From Peptococcaceae bacterium 1198_IL3148 (lineage in GTDB: Bacteria; Bacillota; Desulfotomaculia; Desulfotomaculales; Desulfohalotomaculaceae), in assembly GCA_036763105.1 (NCBI GenBank), contig JBAIYS010000015.1, positions 1-58,706 of the forward strand: a stretch of 58,706 nt of DNA, in the 5' to 3' direction. Shown here one piece after another: positions 51,846-58,706 of this stretch. Position numbers and translations under genes: made by a program. The notes under the pieces were generated by a model that was not told where the DNA came from, made no database searches, and saw only the letters and a program-made list of their open reading frames with translations. Position 1 is the stretch's first letter, and the number at the start of each line of letters is the position of its first letter.

Positions 51846-54305
51846 TTATGCACCGCCACCAAATTGTTGAAGCAACCACATACTTTGGGAGTTCATTTGT
51901 TGAATGGCCTTTTCCATCTGGGCAAACATATTGTAATAGTAGTTTTCTTTATTATTCAATTGGTCCAACAAACGACCAATTCTATCATTTTCTCTTTCAA
52001 TTTGGTCATTAATTAGATTATCAAATTCTGTACCATCATTCTTGATACCGGCTTTTTCTAACAATAAACCTTTTTGTCCACTGCTACTTCTGGTAGTTCT
52101 AATGTTATCTTGAATAATGTCATACAACCGCTCTGCCAATCCAGATTGAGCATATCTGGTCTTAGCCTTGCTGGAATCGTCCATTGCTTCGGTATAAGAA
52201 ACATCGGATTTTTGGCTAAAAAGTTGGGCAACCTGATTTGGGTTTTCAGTTAAAGCAGCCTTTAACTTTTCTTCATCAATTACTAGCTTACCCCTTTGCT
52301 CCCAACTGCCGGTTTTAATGCCGATATCGTATAAAGAAATACCGACACCTTCCACCTCAGTATACAAAGCAGAGCGCATGTTGTTAACTATTCTGTCTAA
52401 TAAGGGGTCGCTTCGAAGTAAACCACTTTTTGCCTTCTCTTCCCACAACTCTATATCCTTCTCGGACATTTCTTTCTTTTGTTCTTCTGTTAAAGGTTGA
52501 TAATCCCGATACCTTTTCTGTGACAGTTGTTCATTAATTTTATCCAACACTTCATTATACTTTTCTACAAAGCTTGTAATGGTCTCAACGGCTTTATCTG
52601 GATTTGCGTTGATATTTAATTTAAGTTCATTCTCAGTACCCGTTATGTTGAAATTTTGTTTTAAATCAAAGGATAAACCATTGATACTAAAATTATTGGT
52701 AGACCGTTCAACAATTTGATAACCATTACCATCATTAAAATCTATTTCTACTTTGGCATCAGTTCCGGCAGCACTGTTATTGCTACTACTAAAACCCAGT
52801 ACCGCCATTAGATTAGAACTCTGATCACTTATTTCAACTTTTGCAGTAACTCCGGTTTGCTTGGATTCAATAACAAACCGGTCATTTAACTGATCATACT
52901 TCATTTTTACATTTGCTTTATCGTTATTATTAACCTGATTGATAATATTACTTAAGGAGTCTGTGGACTCAAACTGAAACTCTTCTCCGTTTATGGTAAA
53001 TTTAATACTATCTGAATCACCAAAAATGAGCTTAGTATTAAACTTATCTTTAATATCTGCTAATCTGGCTTTTAAGTCTATTTTATTTGATTTATTAGCA
53101 CTATCTAAACCTAACGCTTCCATACCACCGTTTTCCTTGGCGGCAGTGGAAAGCTTTTCTTCAGATATAGCGTCAAACCTTAGATTTTTACTGTCATCAA
53201 GGGTTACCAGTACCTTATTTGAGCCAAACTCTTTATCTAATTGCCTTTGCACTGCTGTTAATAGCTCTTGTTGCGTATAAGTTTTTTCTGCTAAATTAAT
53301 GGTTTTACTGTTCTCCCCAATTGTAACCGTTATTTCATTATTATCTTGAGTTATTTCATTACTATCGGTTATAGTTTGACCAATTATACTTCCAGTACTG
53401 CCAACGGTAGCATCAGCATCTATCGCTTTTAATGCAACTTTACCACCTGAATTATAAACACGCACTTTGCCGGCATCAGCGCCAAGTTGTTCGTCAATTT
53501 TAGTTTGGATGGCATCTACAATCGCGTCGGTATTCTCGTAATCCCCTGGGTCCAACACAATGTCTACAGGATCTTTATCTGTGCCTAATGTCAGCTTAAA
53601 TTTATTATTGCCATTGTCCAACTTAATGCCTTCACTTAGGTCTTTTCCCAATAAATCTGCACACCCGGTATTATACACATAGCTAAAGGAAAGAGTATTT
53701 GTATTATCGGTTTCAAATGTAAGTTGACTTCCATCTTTGCCAACTGTTACTTTATTTTCACCAAAGGCAGCATTGATTTTGGTTTGCAAATTATCTACTA
53801 ATGCGTCTATATCACTAATATCATCATCTATTGTAATTACTTTGCTTGTCCCATTAAAGGTAACAGTAACTTTATTATTATCCTGGGCACCGCTGATATT
53901 AAAGTTTGAAATATCAGTACCTTTTATGCCACTAGCTAATGTACCACCGGTTAATTTTGCTGTGGTGGCAGTAATAATTTCTTTAATTGAGTAGTTACCT
54001 GCCGATGCATCTGCCCCAGCCTTCACTGTTAAATAACTAGAAGTGGTTGAACCGTTGTAAAAGGCTTCAAAAGCACTAAACGCAGAAAAGGAACGCATAT
54101 TACTATCAGGCTTCAATACATCAAAGTATTCATCCTTAAAACCCCTTAGTAGATTGCTAATATCCCGATAACTATCCCTCGTCCATTCCATGCGCTGAAC
54201 ATTTTGCTTTAACCTGTCCACCCGCATATTTTCAATTTTCATTAAGTTTTTTATTAGTTCCTCTGTATCTAAACCTGATGCCAAACCACTAATTCTTGTT
54301 ACCAA
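51846..54305 (-). CDS. fliD: Flagellar filament cap protein FliD, enlarged
   Basis: 819 residues against the usual 450-650. N-terminal ISGLASGLDTEELIKNLMKIE and MEWTRDSYRDISNLL, and C-terminal LTENPNQVAQLFS and NIRTTRSSSGQKGLL are typical FliD. The extra length lies in residues about 143-380, where three tandem modules repeat a pattern of N-N-x-[VI]-x-[LV]-T, an IQ-x-K helix and a KV-x-V strand. Start is TTG 54305, 8 bases after AAAGGAG; the GTG at 54314 lies within that site. Pairs with an equally enlarged flagellin. Confidence 0.95.
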   Translation of the reverse strand: MVTRISGLASGLDTEELIKNLMKIENMRVDRLKQNVQRMEWTRDSYRDISNLLRGFKDEYFDVLKPDSNMRSFSAFSAFEAFYNGSTTSSYLTVKAGADASAGNYSIKEIITATTAKLTGGTLASGIKGTDISNFNISGAQDNNKVTVTFNGTSKVITIDDDISDIDALVDNLQTKINAAFGENKVTVGKDGSQLTFETDNTNTLSFSYVYNTGCADLLGKDLSEGIKLDNGNNKFKLTLGTDKDPVDIVLDPGDYENTDAIVDAIQTKIDEQLGADAGKVRVYNSGGKVALKAIDADATVGSTGSIIGQTITDSNEITQDNNEITVTIGENSKTINLAEKTYTQQELLTAVQRQLDKEFGSNKVLVTLDDSKNLRFDAISEEKLSTAAKENGGMEALGLDSANKSNKIDLKARLADIKDKFNTKLIFGDSDSIKFTINGEEFQFESTDSLSNIINQVNNNDKANVKMKYDQLNDRFVIESKQTGVTAKVEISDQSSNLMAVLGFSSSNNSAAGTDAKVEIDFNDGNGYQIVERSTNNFSINGLSFDLKQNFNITGTENELKLNINANPDKAVETITSFVEKYNEVLDKINEQLSQKRYRDYQPLTEEQKKEMSEKDIELWEEKAKSGLLRSDPLLDRIVNNMRSALYTEVEGVGISLYDIGIKTGSWEQRGKLVIDEEKLKAALTENPNQVAQLFSQKSDVSYTEAMDDSSKAKTRYAQSGLAERLYDIIQDNIRTTRSSSGQKGLLLEKAGIKNDGTEFDNLINDQIERENDRIGRLLDQLNNKENYYYNMFAQMEKAIQQMNSQSMWLLQQFGGGA
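53166..53879 (-). repeat. Three tandem protein modules inside fliD
   Basis: Module 1 (about residues 143-199) holds NNKVTVTF...NLQTKINAAFGENKVTV, module 2 (233-295) NNKFKLTL...AIQTKIDEQLGADAGKVRV, module 3 (322-380) NNEITVTI...AVQRQLDKEFGSNKVLV. They resemble the flagellin hook IN motif that FliD usually carries once; a normal copy follows at about 430-480. Repeats are seen at protein level only; the DNA has diverged. Confidence 0.6.
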
Positions 54306-54442
54306 AGTTTTCACTCCTTTATTTAATAAAGGCTAAAGATTACATACCTAATAAGTATCTCGTCATTTAGTGGCCAAACTTAATAGTTTAAGCTTACTTA
54401 TTTTGTTAGTTGTTCAACCATATAGTAGTTTATGCTCTATAG

Positions 54443-54470
54443 CAAAAAGACTACCTTTGCGGGTAGCCTT
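54443..54470 (-). terminator. Intrinsic terminator after fliC
   Basis: GGCTACC/GGTAGTC stem (54449-54455 with 54462-54468) and a T-run TTTTTG on minus, six bases after the fliC stop. It would limit read-through into fliD. No clear promoter for fliD is seen in the remaining 160-bp gap. Confidence 0.75.
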
Positions 54471-54475
54471 CTTGG

Positions 54476-57400
54476 TTATTTAAGTAATTGTAACACGCCT
54501 TGGGACTGTTGATTAGTGTGAACCATTAACGCTTGAGTTGCTTGGGCAAGAATAGAATTCTTAGTTTGGTTCATTATTTCCTTTGCCATATCGGCATCTT
54601 CAATTCTACTTAAGCTAGAGAGTGTGTTTTCTCCAGTCACAGATAGGTTGGTAGCAATGCTTGCCAGCCTATTTTGTACCGCCCCAATATTTGCCCGTTG
54701 ATGCATAACAAATTCAAAGGCTTTATCAATAACTTGCAATCCCTTTTGGGCATCTTCATGGGTGCGCACGCAAATAATATTTGTACCCCTTAACATGTTA
54801 TCAAAGGATTGAATTTCAACATCTAATGTCTGTCCGGAATTGGCACCTACTTGAAAAGTAAATTTATTTGGTTGATGACCAGTCGGTTGCCTTACCTTGT
54901 AATTTACCGCCAAATTATGACTACCAAGACTAAGGGATATTTTTCCCCTATTTAATATAATTTCTTTACCCTTTAAGGTATATTGCTCTGCAGAGAGTTC
55001 TTTGCCGTCCAAAAAAACGGACAGGCTGGTGGGATCTATTTCAGCATCTAACAAAGCATTATTTTTCTCATGATCACAATAATTATTATAGAAAAAACTC
55101 GCTGCATCATTATCTAAAGAAATTTTAAATGAATCTGAATACACCACATTGAGATGGATTTGCCCCATATCTTTGGTAACGTTTGGTCGAGCATCGCCAA
55201 CGATTTCAACATACTGACCATTATAAAAATAACCATCACCTGTAGCATCCTGTGCTTCCTCTATCTCTTGGCCATTAAGCTCTACCCGATAGATATAACG
55301 ATCTTGTGGGATATCGGCTATTAAGTCCTCTGCATTAATAGAGTAAACACTGTATTTCCCTTGGTAATCATTTGCAGCAGGTCTGTAGTTACCATGTAAT
55401 GATAATTGTTTAGTGGCAGCATCATAGGTAAATCCATTGCTGGCATCATGCGGAATATCCGTTCCATTTTGATAAACGCGAATTGCCCTGGGCTCCGATC
55501 GAGTTGCTACACCATAATCTAATGTACTGGATGGGAGCTGAAAATCATAAACACTATTACCTACAGTAACTACCGAATTTTCAAATACGTAATATACTGA
55601 CACATCTGGGCTATAATTATTGCTAACTTCAGGACGAGCATCCCCATAAATCTCTATCCTATTAGTGTCGCTATTATAGAAATAACCGTTTACCTTATTT
55701 GGGTCATAATTCACTTGTACTCCGTTAACAAGTACACGAAATGTAGAAGAAATCTCCGGGTCAGCAATGCCATAGGTTTCCGGACGTTTGTCTAAGGAAA
55801 TTTCCACTATGCCATCAGTTACTGAAACACCGGTGCCAACCACCATTTCAACCTTATATGTGTCCCCAACATCTGGGCGGCTTGCACCATATAATTCAAT
55901 TGTGTTGGTTGATTCATTATACTGAAAACCATCTGATGCGGAGTACTTAATCTCTTCTGTTTCGTTTCTATAAACACGAATGGATTGTGGTGATGTATCG
56001 TTATCTAAATTATAGATTTCAGGTTTTCTTGATAAAGTAATACCATATACATCTTTAGTAGTGCCAGTACCTGATGCATCCAAAACATATTTAACTTCAA
56101 TTTTTTGACCTGCTGGTAAATCAGGTCGTGCATCACCATATAAGCTAATGCGGCCATTTAAGGGATTGTATGTATAACCATTGGTTTTTGTAGCATCATA
56201 AGCAATCTCCAACCCACCGACATAAACACGCAATGACCGATTCTTTGTAAGATCCGCATCTGTGAGATTATACGTATCAATATTAGTGGAAATATAATAA
56301 GTGGTGATTTCATTACGGCCATCTGTATCGCTGATATAATCAATAAAAACATCCTCATTATGAGCAGGTCGAAGATCACCATAAAATTCAATTTTACCGG
56401 TTACTTCATCCACATAAACGCCAGTGGTCCCCTCAACATCTTCAGGTCTAGAAGAAAGCAACTGTTCTCGGGATACAGTCTTACCACCCACTCGGATATC
56501 CAAAGAACGGGGGCCGCTTTCCCCATGCATATTATAAATTTCTGCTCCCGAGGGTATTGTTGCCGTATAAATACCATTTTGAGTGTCATCTGACACCAGG
56601 GAAAACTTATAATAATCCTGCCCGTCATCATCAGTTTCGGTTTCGTGGCCAATAATTGCTTCCCCATGAAAAGTAATTTCGTTGCCTGAAACTGTATAAT
56701 AACCATCGGTTGGAGCTGTTCCTGTTCCATCCCAATAGGTTAGTATACGGGCTCCGCTATCGGTAATCTTTTCAATTTGTAATGATGCAGAGGATGTATT
56801 CATTCGATATAAATTAGGTGCTGAATCTAATATAATAGTATTATTAACAGGTGGAATATTAAGGGTATCGTCAGTATTAATTAATTCCTTCTCCCCAATT
56901 ATTTTTAAAGAATTTATATTAACATTAACTTTTGTTAAATTTCCTCGTTCATCTGAAAATACAAATGACGTATCTCCTGCCTCATCTACCTTTGGAGAAA
57001 AACTGTATCCCCCATACTTATCGTTGTAGTTATACCTTTTAAGCTCAATCCAATCACTTGATGTGTTGGTCCTTACCTCTAGGTTTAAATAATTGTCTGA
57101 AACTGTAAGTCTCATTAACCCATTACCGGAAATATCCAATGTAGGTACCGGCGAAACGGATTCATTGATAGCCGGAGCAGCACTTCCATCAGCAGGAATG
57201 ACGTAAGTGCCCCCATCCCGAGTTGATTTAAACACGATAGATTGCCCGTCTTCTGACCACTGTGGTTTATAATCCACAACTGTTGAACCAGTGTAGGTTT
57301 GAAGTGACACAGTATGAGTGTATATGTATGGTGTCTTGGTGAAATTCTGATTACTTATTACCGGGTCTGGGTATAAAAATTTGTAATCTCTTAAGTTCTC

Positions 57401-57937
57401 AGTTATTTCTATATCATTTGTATGTGAATACTGTGATAGTTGGATTGTCTTGGCTACAGATCTGTCCTCATAAATATACGCATCCGGTTGGACATTGGTA
57501 AGTAATTTAGTTTGATTAAATTCGGTATGCTTAACTAAATCATTTAAGCCCTTTTTTAACTCATCTATTTCATTTTGGATCATAATTGTGTCAGCAGTGG
57601 ACAGTGAAATTGGCACTCCCTTCTCCGGCTCAGTATTTGTTCCATTCATCGCCTTGACTGTCAACTCACGAATACGATGGATAATATTAGTAATATCCTC
57701 CATTGCACCATCAGCTACCTGCACCAACGAACTAGCGTCCTGAACATTACGCAGCGCCATTTCACTGCCTCTCGCCAAGGCTAACAATTTTTGACTAATG
57801 GCCAATCCGGCAGCATCATCGGCAGCGGAATTAATTCTCAGTCCAGAAGACAGTTTTTCCAGAGATTTTTGCACACTATTTTGTGTTCGCTTCATTCGAC
57901 TGTTTATATTTATTAGTTGTTTTCCGTTTACATACAT
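54476..57937 (-). CDS. fliC: Giant flagellin with modular central insertion
   Basis: 1153 residues against the usual 270-550. The polymerizing ends are classical: N-terminal INSRMKRTQNSVQKSLEKLSSGLRINSAADDAAGLAI and C-terminal QNRLASIATNLSVTGENTLSSLSRIEDADMAKE...ATQALMVHTNQQ. Between about 160 and 1020 lies a surface domain: a PD40/TolB-like stretch (PQWSEDGQSIVFKSTRDG, about 225-242) and six tandem modules carrying G-[DAN]-x-R-P at about 520, 601, 684, 765, 849 and 914. ATG 57937 is chosen, five bases after AGGTGA; GTG 57946 lies in that site. Followed by its own terminator. Only flagellin in the window. Confidence 0.95.
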   Translation of the reverse strand: MYVNGKQLININSRMKRTQNSVQKSLEKLSSGLRINSAADDAAGLAISQKLLALARGSEMALRNVQDASSLVQVADGAMEDITNIIHRIRELTVKAMNGTNTEPEKGVPISLSTADTIMIQNEIDELKKGLNDLVKHTEFNQTKLLTNVQPDAYIYEDRSVAKTIQLSQYSHTNDIEITENLRDYKFLYPDPVISNQNFTKTPYIYTHTVSLQTYTGSTVVDYKPQWSEDGQSIVFKSTRDGGTYVIPADGSAAPAINESVSPVPTLDISGNGLMRLTVSDNYLNLEVRTNTSSDWIELKRYNYNDKYGGYSFSPKVDEAGDTSFVFSDERGNLTKVNVNINSLKIIGEKELINTDDTLNIPPVNNTIILDSAPNLYRMNTSSASLQIEKITDSGARILTYWDGTGTAPTDGYYTVSGNEITFHGEAIIGHETETDDDGQDYYKFSLVSDDTQNGIYTATIPSGAEIYNMHGESGPRSLDIRVGGKTVSREQLLSSRPEDVEGTTGVYVDEVTGKIEFYGDLRPAHNEDVFIDYISDTDGRNEITTYYISTNIDTYNLTDADLTKNRSLRVYVGGLEIAYDATKTNGYTYNPLNGRISLYGDARPDLPAGQKIEVKYVLDASGTGTTKDVYGITLSRKPEIYNLDNDTSPQSIRVYRNETEEIKYSASDGFQYNESTNTIELYGASRPDVGDTYKVEMVVGTGVSVTDGIVEISLDKRPETYGIADPEISSTFRVLVNGVQVNYDPNKVNGYFYNSDTNRIEIYGDARPEVSNNYSPDVSVYYVFENSVVTVGNSVYDFQLPSSTLDYGVATRSEPRAIRVYQNGTDIPHDASNGFTYDAATKQLSLHGNYRPAANDYQGKYSVYSINAEDLIADIPQDRYIYRVELNGQEIEEAQDATGDGYFYNGQYVEIVGDARPNVTKDMGQIHLNVVYSDSFKISLDNDAASFFYNNYCDHEKNNALLDAEIDPTSLSVFLDGKELSAEQYTLKGKEIILNRGKISLSLGSHNLAVNYKVRQPTGHQPNKFTFQVGANSGQTLDVEIQSFDNMLRGTNIICVRTHEDAQKGLQVIDKAFEFVMHQRANIGAVQNRLASIATNLSVTGENTLSSLSRIEDADMAKEIMNQTKNSILAQATQALMVHTNQQSQGVLQLLK
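55112..56509 (-). repeat. Tandem repeats of about 82 residues within flagellin
   Basis: Each unit runs R-V-x-x-x-G-x-x-[IV]...G-[YF]-x-Y-[ND]-x-x-[TN]-x-x-[IL]-x-[LI]-x-G-[DAN]-x-R-P, then a strand ending near Y-x-V. Spacing of the RP motif is 81, 83, 81, 84 and 65 residues; a weaker copy precedes near residue 425 (GNEITFHGEA). The DNA copies are diverged, so this is an old expansion and not a recent duplication. Confidence 0.7.
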
Positions 57938-57953
57938 TTGTGTCACCTACCCC

Positions 57954-58318
57954 TTAAGCTAGCAAGTAAGGCATTAATACTCTGTCCAATTCTGCATGCC
58001 ACCTTTTATTCGGTATCAATCTATCCACCACCAACAACGAGTAACATGCCTTATCCTACCGTTCGTAGGCAGAAACAGTAATATCAAAATCTGCATACAA
58101 TAATTGGGACAATTGCTCAACTGGTTAGGTAGCAATTGGCTGGCCATTGGTTGCAATGATTTTTCCGTGGCACCTAAAGCCTGCAAAACATCTGCTAGCA
58201 ACGGATCCGTTGCCTCGTAATGTCCCTCGCCCAGCTTCAATTTGATATGCTCTAATCCTTCCAACGCAGTTTCTGCCAACCCTATAATTTGTTTGATTAC
58301 AATAATATATTTATCCAT
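57954..58318 (-). pseudogene. Broken small gene upstream of fliC (frameshift and amber codon)
   Basis: Reading starts MDKYIIVIKQIIGLAETALEG at ATG 58318 (AGAGG upstream). Good coding-like sequence stops near 58116, where a one-base loss shifts the frame. In the shifted frame it continues QLSQLLYADFDITVSAYER, then TAG (58056-58058), then DKACYSLLVVDRLIPNKRWHAELDRVLMPYLLA to TAA at 57954. Joined, it is a helical protein of about 121 residues whose stop lies 16 bases before the fliC ATG, as if it had been the first gene of the fliC unit. The unshifted frame instead runs out in a WWW-rich tail at 58016. Small helical proteins of unknown function occur next to flagellins in related bacteria. I do not recognise the family with certainty. 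Confidence 0.65.
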
Positions 58319-58440
58319 TTGCTTGCCTCTTTCCTGCTTGCGTTATTGCTTATATACTCTCTTAGTTCTATGAACAAAAAGTAAGCTGCTAAAAGTGCTC
58401 CTCCAATGGGCATAGATTTTTTGTCAATAAGAAATTCCAT
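58297..58440 (-). CDS. Possible 47-residue membrane microprotein
   Basis: ATG 58440 opens MEFLIDKKSMPIGGALLAAYFLFIEL...WINILL with one hydrophobic helix (about 11-27) and a basic, helical tail. No good ribosome site precedes it. It overlaps the start of the broken pre-flagellin gene by 22 bases and begins 26 bases after a terminator. It may be a real small protein, a gene remnant, or chance. Confidence 0.3.
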   Translation of the reverse strand: MEFLIDKKSMPIGGALLAAYFLFIELREYISNNASRKEASKWINILL

Positions 58441-58465
58441 GAGTTAACAATAATCCATTAAAAGC

Positions 58466-58507
58466 AAAAGCCCCTAAATTTCTTAAACTAGAAAATTAGG
58501 GGCTTTT
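58466..58507. terminator. Two-way terminator upstream of the flagellin region
   Basis: AAAAGCCCCTAA (58466-58477) pairs with TTAGGGGCTTTT (58496-58507). On minus it overlaps the TAA of the gene entering from the right edge, so it ends that gene and insulates the fliC block. Confidence 0.8.
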
Positions 58508-58706
58508 ATGCCTCATTAAACTCAACTTTATTCTTATTTTCAATATTTAGCATGGGTTGTGCTTCACCTTCCCTATTTAATTTGCTATCCAAATAGTTTA
58601 GTAAAGTAATTACCATACAAGAATGGCAAAAACTCCATTTCAAACGCTAATATGAATTGAAAAATTATTCTAAATCCTACCAGATAAACAACTAGAGCAG
58701 TTAATA
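58506..58706 (-). pseudogene. Partial small membrane-protein gene with frameshift (right edge)
   Basis: From the right edge one minus frame reads LTALVVYLVGFRIIFQFILAFEMEF, a membrane helix. In the next frame CHSCMVITLLNYLDSKLNREG...KVEFNEA runs to TAA at 58506, with a C-x-x-C motif. The join falls in a run of five A on plus (58628-58632); four would make one continuous frame (MEFCHSCM). The gene continues beyond the window, so its start and family are unknown. Either a true frameshift or a sequencing error. Confidence 0.45.

Noticed and set aside
57947-58060. Sigma-D promoter for fliC (ATACCGAATAA near 58000)
   Set aside because: The -10-like ACCGAATA has no TAAA about 15 bases upstream, and it lies inside the remnant of the pre-flagellin gene.

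Overview
The window looks like chromosomal DNA of an anaerobic, flagellated, Gram-positive-type Clostridium relative (class Clostridia/Desulfotomaculia, Peptococcaceae-like). I base this on AGGAGG-type ribosome sites, frequent TTG/GTG starts, a guanine riboswitch, small-type PurL with PurS and PurQ, a FliY/CheC/CheD chemotaxis set and a SigD-type sigma factor. The lineage is my inference from gene content and was not searched.

Region 1 (about 0.25-16.7 kb, minus strand) is purine metabolism. A sigma-A promoter and a guanine-class riboswitch (14.0-14.2 kb) precede an NCS2-family purine permease, followed by purE-purB-purC-purS-purQ-purL-purF-purM-purN-purH-purD, the whole route from PRPP to IMP plus adenylosuccinate lyase. 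Upstream, and transcribed separately from its own sigma-A promoter, is hpt-guaA (salvage plus GMP synthesis). No purK, purA or guaB is present. Intergenic gaps carry a MITE-like family ending in TGTAGGGG/CCCCTACA and a second AT-rich repeat (AATTCATAATTC).

Region 2 (16.9-19.5 kb) holds a membrane-anchored protein of unknown function (minus) and, on plus, a MazG-like pyrophosphohydrolase and an N-terminally short DUF1015 protein, closed by a two-way terminator.

Region 3 (19.5-45.2 kb, minus) is one long flagellar/chemotaxis run read flgB-flgC-fliE-F-G-H-I-J-K-flgD-(flagellar operon protein)-flgE-fliL-fliN-fliO-P-Q-R-flhB-flhA-flhF-flhG-pilZ-sigD-flgF-flgG-cheD-cheR-cheC-cheY-fliM-fliY. Rod, hook, MS ring, export gate, export ATPase, C-ring, placement GTPase, c-di-GMP brake, sigma factor and adaptation enzymes are all present. 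flhA is split by a one-base frameshift in a C-run.

Region 4 (45.3-50.6 kb) separates the two flagellar blocks. It has a DegT-type aminotransferase-fold protein whose PLP lysine is replaced by asparagine, a polar amino-acid ABC transporter (ATPase, permease, lipoprotein) and, on plus, a cyclic-nucleotide-binding/DUF2225 protein.

Region 5 (50.6-58.7 kb, minus) is the filament block: fliC-fliD-fliS-(fliT-like)-flaG. The flagellin is about 1150 residues, with a central insertion of tandem modules of about 82 residues plus a TolB/PD40-like stretch. FliD is also enlarged by three tandem modules. Just before fliC lies a small gene broken by a frameshift and an amber codon, and the window's right edge holds a further frameshifted small membrane-protein gene.
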